From NCBI RefSeq assembly GCF_014202425.1, contig NZ_JACHGT010000022.1, forward strand, positions 62,001-126,000: DNA of 64,000 nucleotides. The letters run 5' to 3'. Of this stretch, positions 16,933 to 29,939 are shown in pieces. A program made the translations under genes and the position numbers. The notes under the pieces are model-generated. The model searched no databases and was not told the origin of the DNA. It saw only the letters and a program-made list of their open reading frames with translations. Position 1 is the stretch's first letter, and every line of letters starts with the position of its first letter. The DNA comes from Phytomonospora endophytica. Lineage in GTDB: Bacteria > Actinomycetota > Actinomycetes > Mycobacteriales > Micromonosporaceae.

Positions 16933-17853
16933 TCACCGTCGCAGTGCCGAACGGCACTCGTCAAGGGTCCTGGCGACGGCCTCTTTGATGGCCGCCGGAC
17001 TCGGTCCCTGCCGGGCGATTTCGCGGGAATAGGACGGAATTGCCGCCGCCGCCGCGCGCCCGAGAACGCGTTTGAGGTCACTCGGCTTCCCGCCCTGGGC
17101 ACCCATGCCCGGGACCAGGATCGGTCCATTGATCTTCATCAAATCGTGAGCGGAGTCACTCTGTGGTGTGGCGTGGGTGATGCCGTGTGTGTGCTCTCGC
17201 ACAGCGGTGATCGACCCCGAGTTCTCGGCGCACGCGCCCTTCACGGTGGCCCCGATGACGGCTCCGATCGAGCCCAGGGGCTCGGCGTCCTCGTTCACCG
17301 CCGCGATATCGTCCACAATGGACTGAGCCACGGTGCGGCCGTCGGAGCGCCGCGCGCGCTGCACCGAGGCGCCCTCCGGGTTGGACGTCAGCGCGAGCAC
17401 GAACACGCCCCGGTTGTGCGCCTCGGCGAGATCGAACATGGGCGTGAGCGAACCGAAACCGAGGAAGGGGCTCGCGGTCACCGCGTCACACGAGAGGGGG
17501 CTCGCCGGGTCGAGGTAGGCCGACGCGTAGGCCGACATCGTCGAGCCGATGTCGCCGCGCTTGGCGTCGATGATCACCAGGGCACCGGCGGCGCGGCACT
17601 CGGCCACGACCTTCTCCAGGACCGCGATGCCCTTGGAGCCGAAGCGCTCGAAGAACGCCGACTGCGGCTTGACGAAGGCGGCCGTGTCGGCCACCGACTC
17701 GACCATGGTCCGGCAGAAGCGCTCCAGACTGGCCACGTCGTCCGACAGGCCCCAGTGCCTCAGCAGACCCGCGTGCGGGTCGATGCCCACGCACAGCGGC
17801 CCGCGTTTGGACAGCGCCTTGTGCGCTTTCGCGCCGAAAGTCTTGTCAACCAC
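16933..17853 (-). CDS. pyrF: Orotidine 5'-phosphate decarboxylase
   Basis: A 306-residue enzyme for the last step to UMP. It is the longer actinobacterial type, with GPLCVGIDPHAGLL, catalytic IIDAKRGDIGSTM and the C-terminal phosphate loop ILVPGMGAQGG. The GTG at 17853 (VVDKTFGAKAHKAL) is chosen: it lies 16 nt after the pyrD stop, and the longer open frame upstream would run through pyrD. It is the last gene of the pyr operon. Confidence 0.95.
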   Translation of the reverse strand: MVDKTFGAKAHKALSKRGPLCVGIDPHAGLLRHWGLSDDVASLERFCRTMVESVADTAAFVKPQSAFFERFGSKGIAVLEKVVAECRAAGALVIIDAKRGDIGSTMSAYASAYLDPASPLSCDAVTASPFLGFGSLTPMFDLAEAHNRGVFVLALTSNPEGASVQRARRSDGRTVAQSIVDDIAAVNEDAEPLGSIGAVIGATVKGACAENSGSITAVREHTHGITHATPQSDSAHDLMKINGPILVPGMGAQGGKPSDLKRVLGRAAAAAIPSYSREIARQGPSPAAIKEAVARTLDECRSALRR

Positions 17854-17869
17854 GAAAGGTCGTCTCCGT

Positions 17870-18931
17870 TCAAGATCGGTCGCGCGCGTCCAGCGCGATC
17901 CGCCGGGGCAGGGAAGGGCCGTGGTAGATGAACCCGGTGTAGAGCTGCACCAGACTGGCACCGGCGTCGAACATCCGCGCCGCCGCGTCGGGCGTGTCGA
18001 TCCCGCCGACACCGATGATCGGCAGCTTCCCGCCGGTCTCACGATGCGCGAAGGCGACCACGGCACGCGCCCTGGCACCTAGTGGACGCCCCGACAGCCC
18101 GCCGGGTTCCACACCGCGCGGACGGTCGGTCTCGGCGAGACCGTCGCGGGAGAGGGTGGTGTTGGTGGCGATGAGGCCGTCGACGCCGACCTCGCCGCAG
18201 ACTTCGAGGACCTCGGCGATGGCGTGCTCGGTCAGATCGGGCGCGATCTTGACCAGCAGCGGCTTCACCTTGGCCGGTGCGCCCGGTGAGGTGCTCGCCA
18301 GGCGCCCGCCCTCCTCCCGGAGTGCCGTGAGCAGGGTGCGCAGCTGACCGGCGTCCTGGAGGCCGCGCAGGCCGGGTGTGTTGGGCGAGGAGACGTTGAC
18401 GGCGAAGTAGTCACCGAACTCGTGCAGGACCCGCAGGGAGGCGAGGTAGTCGCCGACGGCGTCCTCCAGTGGCGTCACCTTCGACTTGCCGAGGCTGATG
18501 CCCAGCGGCACCGGCAGCGGCTCCAGGTCGGCGAGACGCGCGGCCAGGGAGATCGCTCCCCGGTTGTTGAAGCCCATCCGGTTGATCAGGGCCTCACTGG
18601 CCGGGAGGCGGTAGAGGCGCGGGCGCGGGTTTCCCGGCTGGGGACGCCAGGTGACCGTCCCGACCTCGATGAAGCCGAAGCCGAGGGACGGCCAGGCGTG
18701 CAGGGCGCGGCCGTCCTTGTCCATCCCGGCGGCGAGGCCGACGGGGTTGGGGAACTTCAGGCCGAAGACCTCGGTGGGGCAGGCGCGGGCGTTGAAACCG
18801 ACGAGGGCCTCGCGCAGTCTCGGCCGGTTCGCCAGCCGGGACAGCGCCCACATGGTGCGCTCGTGGGCGTCTTCGGGGTCGGCGCCGCCGAACTTGAACA
18901 GCAGTGGGCGCAGGACCTGGCGGTAGAGCAC
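17870..18931 (-). CDS. pyrD: Dihydroorotate dehydrogenase (quinone), class 2
   Basis: A 353-residue, FMN-dependent membrane-associated enzyme that oxidises dihydroorotate with quinone as acceptor. Class 2 features are the N-terminal helix [50 protein letters not shown], the catalytic-Ser loop [13 protein letters not shown], and [10 protein letters not shown]. The GTG at 18931 has GAGGAGG 7 nt upstream; the frame is open to 19021 but that would overlap carB. A strong hairpin lies in the gap to carB. Confidence 0.95.
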   Translation of the reverse strand: MLYRQVLRPLLFKFGGADPEDAHERTMWALSRLANRPRLREALVGFNARACPTEVFGLKFPNPVGLAAGMDKDGRALHAWPSLGFGFIEVGTVTWRPQPGNPRPRLYRLPASEALINRMGFNNRGAISLAARLADLEPLPVPLGISLGKSKVTPLEDAVGDYLASLRVLHEFGDYFAVNVSSPNTPGLRGLQDAGQLRTLLTALREEGGRLASTSPGAPAKVKPLLVKIAPDLTEHAIAEVLEVCGEVGVDGLIATNTTLSRDGLAETDRPRGVEPGGLSGRPLGARARAVVAFAHRETGGKLPIIGVGGIDTPDAAARMFDAGASLVQLYTGFIYHGPSLPRRIALDARDRS

Positions 18932-18956
18932 CGGTGACCTCCTCGTGGATGGCCCG

Positions 18957-18982
18957 GCGCCCCGGGGTCGTTCCCGGGGCGC
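18957..18982 (-). terminator. Hairpin in the carB-pyrD gap
   Basis: A perfect 10-bp GC stem (GCGCCCCGGG at 18957-18966 with CCCGGGGCGC at 18973-18982, 6-nt loop) fills the only sizeable gap in the pyr operon. It lacks a T-run and probably gives partial termination or 3'-end protection rather than a full stop. Confidence 0.6.
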
Positions 18983-19004
18983 GCGGGCGTCGGATCGCCC
19001 GCCC

Positions 19005-22350
<3,346 letters not shown>

Positions 22351-22358
<8 letters not shown>

Positions 22359-23484
22359 TGGCCGGCTCCTGCCGTGCGAGTTCGGCGAGCCGGTCGAACA
22401 GGTAGTCCGCGTCGTGCGGGCCGGCCGCCGCCTCCGGGTGGTACTGGACGGAGAAGGCGAGCACCTTGCCGTCCTCGTTGGACAGTCGAAGCCCTTCGAC
22501 GACGTCGTCGTTGAGGCAGATGTGGCTGACCTCGGCCGTCCCGTAGGGGGTGGCGAAGGTCGTGCCGGACTCGGGTGCCTTGACCGCGAAGCCGTGGTTG
22601 TGCGCGGTGACCTCGACCTTGCCGGTGGCGCGGTCGAGGACGGGCTGGTTGATGCCGCGGTGGCCGTAGCGGAGCTTGAAGGTGTCGAGCCCGAGGGTGC
22701 GGCCGAGGACCTGGTTGCCGAAGCAGATGCCGAAGACCGGCACCCCGCGTTCCAGCAGCGCCTTGGTGAGGGTCAGGTCGGCGGTCGCCGGGTCGCCCGG
22801 TCCGTTGGACAGGAACACCGCGTCGGCGCCGACGGCGAGGACGTCGTCGACGGTCGAGGACGCGGGCAGGACGTGCGTCTCGATACCGCGCTCGGCCATC
22901 CGGCGGGGCGTGTTGCGCTTGATGCCGAAGTCGATCGCGGCGACCTTCAGGCGGGTCTCGCCGTCGGCGGGGACCACGTAGGGCTGACGCGTGGTGACGT
23001 CGGCGAGGAGGTTCGCGCCGGCCATCTGCGGCGAGGCGGTGACCTTGCGCAGGAGGGCGTCGGCGTCGGTGTCGACGCTGGAGATCCCGGCGCGCATGGC
23101 ACCGCGCTCGCGGAGGTGGCGGGTCAGGGCGCGGGTGTCGACGCCGCAGATCCCGACGATGCCCTGCGCGGCCAGTTCGTCCTCAAGGGACCGTTTCGCC
23201 CGCCAGTTGGAGGCGGTTCGCGACGCCTGGCGCACGACAAATCCGGCGACCCAGATGCGGGACGACTCGTCGTCCTCGTCGTTGACGCCGGTGTTGCCGA
23301 TGTGCGGGGAGGTCATCGTGACGATCTGCCGGTGGTACGACGGGTCGGTCAGGGTCTCCTGGTAACCGGTCATGCCGGTGGAGAAGACCGCCTCGCCGAG
23401 GGTCTCGCCGACGGCGCCGTAGGCCTCGCCGCGGAAGACGCGACCGTCCTCCAGCACGAGTACGGCCGGGGCTCGTCTGGTCAT
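22351..23484 (-). CDS. carA: Carbamoyl-phosphate synthase small (glutaminase) subunit
   Basis: A 377-residue class I glutamine amidotransferase subunit that feeds ammonia to CarB. The N-terminal domain has [17 protein letters not shown]. The C-terminal amidotransferase carries FLSNGPGDP, the nucleophile Cys in [16 protein letters not shown] and the His/Glu pair in [15 protein letters not shown]. It overlaps pyrC by 4 nt (ATGA). Confidence 0.97.
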
Positions 23485-24794
23485 TTCGTGGCCTTTCCAT
23501 CCAGGACCGTCGCTTCACCGCGCAGGAAGGTCGCCCGCACCGTCGCGGGGAACGTCATGGCGGAGTACGGCGTGTTGCGGCTGAGGCTGGCCAGTTCGTT
23601 CGGGACGACGGTCCAGCTCGCGTTCGGGTCGATCAGGGTGAGGTTGGCGGGGACGCCCGGGGCCGGGTCGAGCCCGTGGCCCTCCAGCCCGGCGATGCGG
23701 GCGGGCGTGCGCGACATGCGCTCGGCGACGCCGTCCCAGTCGAGGAGACCGGGTTCGACCATGGTCTTGACGACGATGGACAGCGCGGTCTGGAGCCCGA
23801 GCATGCCGGGTCGTGCCGCGGCCCACTCGCATTCCTTGTCCTCGGCGGCGTGGGGGGCGTGGTCGGTGGCGACGGCGTCGATGACGCCTTCGGCGAGACC
23901 GGCCCGCAGGGCCTCGATGTCGGCGTCGGTGCGCAGGGGCGGGTTGACCTTGTTGACCGGGTCGTAGGTCGCGGCCCGCTCGTCGGTGAGGAGCAGGTGG
24001 TGTGGGCAGACCTCGGCGGTGACGCGCCAGCCCTTGCTCTTGGCCCAGCGCAGGATCTCCACGGATCCGGCGGTGGAGACGTGGCAGACGTGCAGGCGGG
24101 AGTCGACGTGCCCGGTGAGTAGGCAGTCGCGGGCGATGATGGCCTCTTCGGCGACCGCGGGCCACCCGGCGAGGCCGAGTCGCGCGGAGTACTCGCCCTC
24201 GTGCATCTGGGCGCCACCGGTCAGGCGCGGCTCCTCGGCGTGCTGGGCGATGACGCCGCCGAAGGCCTTCACGTACTCCAGGGCCCGCCGCATCATCTTC
24301 GGGTCGGCGACGCAGAAGCCGTCGTCGGAGAAGATCCGCACCTTCGCCGCCGAGTCGGCCATGGCGCCCAGTTCGGCCATCTGCTCGCCGGCGAGGCCGA
24401 CGGTGACGGCGCCGATCGGCTGGACGTCGACGAGCCCGGCGTCCCGGCCGAGGCGCCAGACCTGCTCGACGACACCGGCGGTGTCGGCGACCGGCGAGGT
24501 GTTCGCCATCGCGCAGACCGCGGTGTACCCGCCGAGGGCGGCGGCGCGGCTACCGGACTCGACGGTCTCGGCGTCCTCACGGCCCGGCTCGCGCAGGTGG
24601 GTGTGCAGGTCGACCAGTCCGGGGAGCGCGACGAGGCCGCTCGCGTCGAGGATCTCGGCGCCCTCGGGCGCGTCGAGCCCTTCACCGACGGCGGTGATCA
24701 CGCCGTCGGTGATGGCGATGTCGGCGTTCCGGCGGCCGAGGACGGACGCGTTCTTGATAAGCCAGCTGTTCACTGCTTCCCTCTCACGGCTCAC
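23481..24794 (-). CDS. pyrC: Dihydroorotase
   Basis: A 437-residue zinc amidohydrolase that closes carbamoyl aspartate to dihydroorotate. Metal-site motifs are [22 protein letters not shown] and the catalytic [13 protein letters not shown]. The start is taken as the GTG at 24794, which overlaps the pyrB TGA as GTGA and has AAGGAG 7 nt upstream. A second in-frame GTG at 24773 (VNSWLIKNA) also has a purine-rich stretch and would fit family N-termini, so the true start is not settled. Confidence 0.95.
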   Translation of the reverse strand: MSREREAVNSWLIKNASVLGRRNADIAITDGVITAVGEGLDAPEGAEILDASGLVALPGLVDLHTHLREPGREDAETVESGSRAAALGGYTAVCAMANTSPVADTAGVVEQVWRLGRDAGLVDVQPIGAVTVGLAGEQMAELGAMADSAAKVRIFSDDGFCVADPKMMRRALEYVKAFGGVIAQHAEEPRLTGGAQMHEGEYSARLGLAGWPAVAEEAIIARDCLLTGHVDSRLHVCHVSTAGSVEILRWAKSKGWRVTAEVCPHHLLLTDERAATYDPVNKVNPPLRTDADIEALRAGLAEGVIDAVATDHAPHAAEDKECEWAAARPGMLGLQTALSIVVKTMVEPGLLDWDGVAERMSRTPARIAGLEGHGLDPAPGVPANLTLIDPNASWTVVPNELASLSRNTPYSAMTFPATVRATFLRGEATVLDGKATK

Positions 24795-25720
24795 TCGCCG
24801 GCTCCTTTTTCACCCGACAGCAGCAGGTAGAGCGCCGCCATCCGTACCAGTACTCCGTTGGCGACCTGCTCGACGATCGCCGACCTCGGCGAGTCGGCGA
24901 CCTCGGGCGCGATCTCCATCCCCCGTACCATCGGGCCGGGGTGCATGACCAGGGCGTCGTCGGGCAGCAGCCCGGCGCGCCGGACGTCGAGGCCGTAGCG
25001 CCGCGAGTACTCGCGGACCGACGGGAAGAAGGAGTCGGTCATGCGTTCACGTTGCACCCGCAGCATCATCACGACGTCGGTTTTCGGCAGAACCGCGTCG
25101 AAGTCGTACTCCACCCCCGCGGGCCACGACTCGACCCCGACGGGCAGCAGCGTCGGCGGCGCGACCAGCGTCACCTCGGCGCCGAGGGTGTTGAGCAGCA
25201 GGACGTTGGAGCGGGCGACGCGGCTGTGCAGGACGTCGCCGACGATCGCGACGCGCAGTCCTTCGAGACGGCCCATTCGCTCACGCATCGTGTACGCGTC
25301 GAGGAGGGCCTGCGTGGGGTGCTCGTGTGTACCGTCGCCGGCGTTGAGGACGTGCCCGTCGACCCACTGCGCGAGCCGGTGCGCGGCACCGGAGGCGGGG
25401 TGGCGGATGACGACGGCGTCGGCGCCCATCGCCTGGAGCGTCCAGGCGGTGTCCTTGAGGCTCTCACCCTTTGAGACGCTGGAGCCTTTCGCGGAGAAGT
25501 TCACCACGTCGGCCGACAGGCGCTTCGCCGCGGCCTCGAAGGAGACCCGGGTGCGGGTGGAGTCCTCGTAGAAGAGGTTGACCACGGTCCGGCCCCGCAG
25601 GGTCGGGAGCTTCTTGACCTCGCGTCCCGACAGCGCGGCGCCGAGCTGCCGCGCGGTGTCGAGCAGCAGCGTGGCGGTGTCGCGGTCGAGGTCGGCGGCG
25701 GAGAGCAGATGGGTGATCAC
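24791..25720 (-). CDS. pyrB: Aspartate carbamoyltransferase catalytic subunit
   Basis: A 309-residue enzyme joining carbamoyl phosphate and aspartate. The carbamoyl-phosphate motif [28 protein letters not shown] and [13 protein letters not shown] are present, as is the aspartate loop [11 protein letters not shown]. The start is GTG overlapping the pyrR stop (GTGA). No pyrI regulatory-chain gene is present in the operon, as usual for Gram-positive bacteria. Confidence 0.97.
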   Translation of the reverse strand: MITHLLSAADLDRDTATLLLDTARQLGAALSGREVKKLPTLRGRTVVNLFYEDSTRTRVSFEAAAKRLSADVVNFSAKGSSVSKGESLKDTAWTLQAMGADAVVIRHPASGAAHRLAQWVDGHVLNAGDGTHEHPTQALLDAYTMRERMGRLEGLRVAIVGDVLHSRVARSNVLLLNTLGAEVTLVAPPTLLPVGVESWPAGVEYDFDAVLPKTDVVMMLRVQRERMTDSFFPSVREYSRRYGLDVRRAGLLPDDALVMHPGPMVRGMEIAPEVADSPRSAIVEQVANGVLVRMAALYLLLSGEKGAGE

Positions 25721-26310
25721 TTGTCGCCTCCGGTGCTCGGCTTCTGCGGCTCGCCCCCGGCGAGGAGGACGGCGTCACGGTCGTCGACCTCGCGCAGGAG
25801 GACGCTGACCTTCTCGCTGTGGGAGGTGGGGATGTTCTTTCCGACGTAGTCGGCGCGGATCGGCAGCTCACGGTGGCCGCGGTCGACGAGCACGGCGAGC
25901 TGGACCTGGAGCGGACGGCCGACGTCGTAGAGCGCGTTGAGCGCGGCCCGGACGGTGCGGCCGGAGTAGAGGACGTCGTCGACGAGGATCACGCGGCGTC
26001 CGTCGATGCCGCCGGACGGCACCGAGGTCGGCCCGAGCGGGCGGGCGCCGCGCAGTCGCAGATCGTCACGGTAGAGGGTGACGTCGAGTGCTCCGTGGGG
26101 GACGTCGACGCCTTCGAATGAGCGGATGCGCTCGGCGAGACGTACGGAGAGGGGTACGCCCCGGGTGGGAATTCCCAGCAGCGTCACCTCGCGCGCGCCA
26201 CGAGTTTTTTCCAGTATCTGATGCGCGATGCGGTCGACGACTCGGCCTATATCGGCTTCGGACAGCAGCTCTCGGGATGGTTCGGGCGTGTTTCGGACAC
26301 GGTCCGCCAT
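25717..26310 (-). CDS. pyrR: PyrR bifunctional pyrimidine regulator/uracil phosphoribosyltransferase
   Basis: A 197-residue RNA-binding regulator of the pyr operon. It binds the leader RNA when UMP is plentiful. The PRPP-binding loop [14 protein letters not shown] (107-120) and the YRDDL segment are visible. The ATG at 26310 (MADRVRN) is chosen because GGAGG lies 5 nt upstream; the frame continues to 26334, but that start would fall inside the likely PyrR-binding sequence. First gene of the operon pyrR-pyrB-pyrC-carA-carB-pyrD-pyrF. Confidence 0.95.
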   Translation of the reverse strand: MADRVRNTPEPSRELLSEADIGRVVDRIAHQILEKTRGAREVTLLGIPTRGVPLSVRLAERIRSFEGVDVPHGALDVTLYRDDLRLRGARPLGPTSVPSGGIDGRRVILVDDVLYSGRTVRAALNALYDVGRPLQVQLAVLVDRGHRELPIRADYVGKNIPTSHSEKVSVLLREVDDRDAVLLAGGEPQKPSTGGDK

Positions 26311-26326
26311 TCCGACCTCCCTTCCC

Positions 26327-26339
26327 CGCCTCACTGGAC
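26327..26339 (-). promoter_or_regulatory. Likely PyrR-binding RNA element upstream of pyrR
   Basis: The minus-strand leader reads GTCCAGTGAGGCG, matching the core of the PyrR loop consensus (ARUCCNGNGAGGYU) except at the ends. It sits 17-29 nt before the pyrR ATG. Flanking ACCTTT and AGGGAGGT can pair, which would tie up the ribosome site. TAGGCT (26370-26365) is a possible -10. Translational repression of this kind is known for mycobacterial pyrR. Confidence 0.65.
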
Positions 26340-26447
26340 GGTCCCTTAAAGGTGATCGCCACGGAGCCTAACAGCGGGTTGAACGGCGGCCTTGCGCGGA
26401 CCGGATGACCTGCGCCACTTGACCGGGGCACCCCCACCCGCCTAACC

Positions 26448-26463
26448 TCACTCTCCGTAGTGA
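26448..26463. promoter_or_regulatory. Candidate BldD-binding box upstream of bldD
   Basis: TCACTCTCCGTAGTGA is an inverted repeat (TCACT / AGTGA, 6-nt spacer) 44 nt before the bldD start. It agrees with most positions of the Streptomyces BldD-box consensus, so autoregulation is likely. It also lies 137 nt upstream of pyrR. Confidence 0.55.
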
Positions 26464-26507
26464 AAACTGGGGTCCCCCCAACCTCGACAAGACTGGAGTC
26501 CTAGTCA

Positions 26508-27002
26508 ATGCCGTCTGAGTACGCCAAGAGTCTCGGCAACCGCCTCCGCCAGATCCGGCAGCAACAGGGCCTGTCGCTTCAGGGTGTGGAGGAGAAGTCG
26601 GCCGGCAAGTGGAAGGCGGTCGTCATCGGCTCGTACGAGCGTGGGGACCGTGCGGTCACCGTCGCCCGACTGGCCGAGCTCGCCGCCTTCTACCGGGTGC
26701 CCGTCTCGGAGCTCCTGCCCGAGGGCACGCCCATGAAGTTCGAGCCCGCCGGGAAGATCATTCTCGACCTTGAGGCTCTCTACGAGCACCCCGCCGACGA
26801 GGTCGCGCCGATCGCCCGATACGCGCGTGCGATCCAGCAGCAGCGTGGCGACTACAACGGCCGGATGCTCTCGATCCGCGCCGACGACCTTTCCGCGCTC
26901 GCCATTGTTTACGACACCACGCCTTCCGGCCTGGTGGAGCGGCTGACCGAGCTGGGCGTGCTGATCAGCGACCCGCACGAGTTCCTCAACCGCGAGAACT
27001 GA
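26508..27002 (+). CDS. bldD: BldD developmental transcriptional regulator
   Basis: A 164-residue regulator that represses sporulation genes when bound to cyclic-di-GMP. The N-terminal XRE-type helix-turn-helix spans about 6-70 (GNRLRQIRQQQGLSLQGVE). The C-terminal domain carries the c-di-GMP signature R113-G-D115, eight residues, then R124-A-D-D127, as in Streptomyces coelicolor BldD. A GGAG ribosome site is 9 nt from the ATG. It sits between pyrR and nusB-efp, the conserved actinomycete location. Confidence 0.95.
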   Translation: MPSEYAKSLGNRLRQIRQQQGLSLQGVEEKSAGKWKAVVIGSYERGDRAVTVARLAELAAFYRVPVSELLPEGTPMKFEPAGKIILDLEALYEHPADEVAPIARYARAIQQQRGDYNGRMLSIRADDLSALAIVYDTTPSGLVERLTELGVLISDPHEFLNREN

Positions 27003-27017
27003 CCCCGTGACATGAGG

Positions 27018-27048
27018 AGAGCGGGCCCCACGGCAGGGGGCCCGCTCT
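27018..27048 (+). terminator. Terminator after bldD
   Basis: A perfect 12-bp stem (AGAGCGGGCCCC at 27018-27029 with GGGGCCCGCTCT at 27037-27048), 7-nt loop, followed by CTTTAC. It begins 15 nt after the bldD stop and lies between convergent bldD and nusB. Confidence 0.85.
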
Positions 27049-27068
27049 CTTTACATATGGGTAGAGCC

Positions 27069-27554
27069 TTACTCCTGGTGCCCGGCGAGGCTGTTGAGGA
27101 CGCCGTTGATGAACGACGGCGAGTCGTCGGAGCAGAGCGTCTCGGCGAGCTTGACGGCCTCACTGATCACGACCGGGATGTCGACGTCGACCTGGTGGCG
27201 CAGCTCGTAGACGGCGACGCGCAGGATGTTGCGGTCGACGACGGGCATGCGGGCCAGGGTCCAGCCGTGGGCCGCGCCGGCGATCTCGAAGTCGATCTCC
27301 TTGCGGTACATCGACACGCCCTCGACGAGGACGGTCGTGTACTCGGGGATCGTCGGCATCTCCTTGTCGCGCTCGGCGAGGTCGCGGCGGTCGTCGAGGA
27401 CCCGCGTGAACGGCAGGTCGCGCTGCTCGGCCTCGTAGAGCACGTCGACGGCACGCTTGCGCGCCTTGCGCCGTGCCGGGAACGACGAGAAGGAGGTCTT
27501 ACGGTCCGCGGGGGGCCGCTCCTGGTCAGGCACGGCCGAGGTAGCTGCCGTCAC
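27069..27554 (-). CDS. nusB: Transcription antitermination factor NusB
   Basis: A 161-residue RNA-binding protein of rRNA antitermination complexes. The basic N-terminal [20 protein letters not shown] helix and the C-terminal helix [26 protein letters not shown] are typical. The GTG at 27554 overlaps efp by 29 nt; a GTG at 27533 (VPDQERP) is the alternative and would remove 7 residues. Cotranscribed with efp. Confidence 0.93.
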   Translation of the reverse strand: MTAATSAVPDQERPPADRKTSFSSFPARRKARKRAVDVLYEAEQRDLPFTRVLDDRRDLAERDKEMPTIPEYTTVLVEGVSMYRKEIDFEIAGAAHGWTLARMPVVDRNILRVAVYELRHQVDVDIPVVISEAVKLAETLCSDDSPSFINGVLNSLAGHQE

Positions 27555-28083
27555 GGGTGTCGACCTTGATCTTCTCGCCGGTGGTCAGGAACAGGGGCAC
27601 GGCCACCTCGGCACCGGTCTCGACGGTGGCGGGCTTGGTGCCGGCCGAGGAGCGGTCGCCCTGGAGGCCGGGCTCGGTGTAGGTCACTTCGAGGACGACG
27701 GAGGTCGGCAGCTCGACGTAGAGCGGGACGCCCTCGTGCATGCCGATGGTCGCCTCGGCCTCGGGGAGGAGGTACTTCGAACCGTCGCCGACGGTCTCCT
27801 TCGAGACCGGGATCTGGTCGTAGGTGTCGGTGTCCATGAAGATGAAGTCGTCGCCGTCGACGTAGAGGAACTGGTAGGTCCGCTTGTCGACGGTGGCCGT
27901 GTCCACCTTGACGCCCGCGTTGAAGGTCTTGTCGACGACCTTCCCGGACAGCACGTGCTTGAGCGTGGTCCGCACGAACGCACCGCCCTTGCCGGGCTTG
28001 ACGTGCTGGAACTTCACGACGGTCCACAGGCCGCCGTCGATGTTCAGCACCAGACCGTTCTTGAGATCGTTCGTGGAAGCCAT
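27526..28083 (-). CDS. efp: Elongation factor P
   Basis: A 185-residue translation factor that relieves ribosome stalling at proline runs. KOW-like N-domain ([20 protein letters not shown]), the loop tip [11 protein letters not shown] where Lys is the modification site in other species, and OB domains ending in [17 protein letters not shown] are all present. It is the first gene of an efp-nusB pair. Its usual neighbour in actinomycetes, a Xaa-Pro peptidase gene, is not upstream here. Confidence 0.97.
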   Translation of the reverse strand: MASTNDLKNGLVLNIDGGLWTVVKFQHVKPGKGGAFVRTTLKHVLSGKVVDKTFNAGVKVDTATVDKRTYQFLYVDGDDFIFMDTDTYDQIPVSKETVGDGSKYLLPEAEATIGMHEGVPLYVELPTSVVLEVTYTEPGLQGDRSSAGTKPATVETGAEVAVPLFLTTGEKIKVDTRDGSYLGRA

Positions 28084-28192
28084 GCTCGCGGGTGTCTCTT
28101 TCAGTTGAGAAGCTACGGACCGACAGGCAAGTGTACCGACCTGTACGGGCCTCGGCCGTACCGCCCTCCGGGGGCGTTGGCATCATCGTCGG

Positions 28193-28699
28193 GTGACTCA
28201 CACCGAGGTGTACACGGCCGGTCCGGAGCTGTTCGGCGAGCTCGCGCGGGCCGGTGCGGCCGCGCAGACCCTGTTCGCGGCGGTCGGCATCGACCTGCCC
28301 GACGATGACCCCGAGGAGACCCTGCGGCACGCGGCGGTGGTGCTGGCCGCGGGACGCCCGCCGGTCGGGTTCGCCGCGCTGACGCTCGTCGACGGCGGCG
28401 TGCACCTGGAGGAGCTGGCGGTCGACCCGGCCTTCGGGCGCCGTGGGGTGGGGTCCGCGCTGCTGGAGGGCGTGTGCGACTACGCCCGTGAGCGGGGCTC
28501 GGCGGCGGTGACGCTGACGACGTTCCGCGACGTCGCCTTCAACGGTCCCTTCTACTCCTCCCGGGGCTGGGTGGAGTGGCCGAGGGAGGAGTGGGGTCCG
28601 CAGATGCGCGAGCAGTGGGCCGCCGAGGAGGCCGCGGGGATCGTCGTGGCGCCCCGGCTCGCGATGCGCCGGGAGGTGCCCGTCTCGAAGCGGGTGTGA
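28193..28699 (+). CDS. GNAT-family N-acetyltransferase
   Basis: A 168-residue acyltransferase of unknown substrate. The acetyl-CoA loop is seen as VDPAFGRRGVGSALLEGVCD, preceded by the strand VHLEELAV, and followed by TTFRDVAFNGPFYSSRGW. The GTG start lies 6 nt after CATCAT, a plausible -10, and there is no ribosome site, so the mRNA is probably leaderless. It opens the accessory stretch and is divergent from efp. Confidence 0.85.
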   Translation: MTHTEVYTAGPELFGELARAGAAAQTLFAAVGIDLPDDDPEETLRHAAVVLAAGRPPVGFAALTLVDGGVHLEELAVDPAFGRRGVGSALLEGVCDYARERGSAAVTLTTFRDVAFNGPFYSSRGWVEWPREEWGPQMREQWAAEEAAGIVVAPRLAMRREVPVSKRV

Positions 28700-28700
28700 C

Positions 28701-29936
28701 GTGGGGCTCCGGCCCTTCGCGGGTACCGTGCGGAACGTGCGCGCCCTGTGGAAGACCCGACGCGAACGGACCTTCGACCTGTGGTTCGTCGGCGTGCTGT
28801 GCGCGATCTCGGTCGGGCTCACCTTCTGGGCGCCCCATGGCTACGACCTGACGGGTATCGGGTTCTGGTCGGCGACGTTCCTGCACATCGCCAACATCGC
28901 GCTCGTGCTGTGGCGGCGGGCCTATCCGATCGCCGTCGGCGTCATCGTCACGCTGACCACGATCGGGCTGGCGGTGTCGATGTACATCGCGCCGGGCTGG
29001 CTGCTCGATCCCGCCCGTCCCGACGACGTGTGGGTCTCGCTGGCGACACCGATCGCGGCTTACGCGGTCATGATGTTCTCCGGACGCAGGCTCGCCTCGT
29101 GGCTGGTGGTGGGGGCGCTGTTCGCGGTGCTGGCGCGGCCGTGGGACAGCAGCGGCGAGCTGGTGATGGCGGCGCTGCTGTTCACGGTGCTCCCGGCGAC
29201 GATCGGGATGCGCCGGCGGATCCAGAAACGCCTCATCGACTCTCTCGCCGAGCGCGCCGAGCAGGCCGAACGCGAGCAGCACCTCCAGGGCGAGGCCGCC
29301 CGCGCCGAGGAGCGCACGCGTCTGGCCGGGGAGGTCCACGACGTCGTCAGTCACCGCGTGGTGCTGATGATCCTGCACGCCGAGGCGCTGCGCCGGGCCG
29401 CGCCCGACGCGAACACGCGCGAGGCCGCCGAGGCGCTCGGTGAGACCGGCCGGCAGGCGCTGGGTGAGATGCGCGAGCTCGTCGGGCTTCTGCGCGGGGA
29501 GCCGACCCCGGAGGGGCAGTCGCCGCCCGGGCTCGACGAGCTGCCCGAGCTGGCCGGGGAGTCGTCGGCGGTCGGGTTCCCGGTGACCTTCGTGGAGGAC
29601 GGCGAACGCCCGGCGACCTCGCCGGTGATCGGGCGGACGGTGCACCGGATCGTGCGGGAGGCGCTGACTAACGTGCGCAAGCACGCGCCGGGCGCGGCGA
29701 CGACGGTGCGAGTGGGTTACGAGGCCGAGCGGGTGCGGCTGTCGGTGCGCAACTCGGCGGCGTCGGGCCGGCGGTCGGCGGGCCTGGCCGCGAGCGGTTC
29801 GGGCAGCGGGCTGCTGGGGCTGCGGCAGCGTGCCGAGCTGGTCGGCGGGACGCTGCGGGCGGGGCCGCTGCCCGGCGGCGGGTTCCTGGTGGAGGCCGAG
29901 CTGCCGGTGTACATCGCCTCGGGTGAAGGCGGCTAG
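28701..29936 (+). CDS. Sensor histidine kinase (NarL-partner type) without adjacent response regulator
   Basis: A 411-residue membrane kinase. Four to five membrane helices (about 26-165) are followed by a coiled segment, the HisKA_3 phospho-acceptor box AGEVHDVVSHRVVLM, and a HATPase domain with N-box EALTNVRKHAPGA and G-box GSGSGLLGLRQRAELVGG. The gene begins 1 nt after the acetyltransferase stop, so they form an operon. No receiver gene lies beside it; the next gene is a GntR regulator on the other strand. Its start (GTG 28701) is uncertain, since GTGs at 28728 and 28737 are also in frame. Confidence 0.85.
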   Translation: MGLRPFAGTVRNVRALWKTRRERTFDLWFVGVLCAISVGLTFWAPHGYDLTGIGFWSATFLHIANIALVLWRRAYPIAVGVIVTLTTIGLAVSMYIAPGWLLDPARPDDVWVSLATPIAAYAVMMFSGRRLASWLVVGALFAVLARPWDSSGELVMAALLFTVLPATIGMRRRIQKRLIDSLAERAEQAEREQHLQGEAARAEERTRLAGEVHDVVSHRVVLMILHAEALRRAAPDANTREAAEALGETGRQALGEMRELVGLLRGEPTPEGQSPPGLDELPELAGESSAVGFPVTFVEDGERPATSPVIGRTVHRIVREALTNVRKHAPGAATTVRVGYEAERVRLSVRNSAASGRRSAGLAASGSGSGLLGLRQRAELVGGTLRAGPLPGGGFLVEAELPVYIASGEGG

Positions 29937-29939
29937 CGG

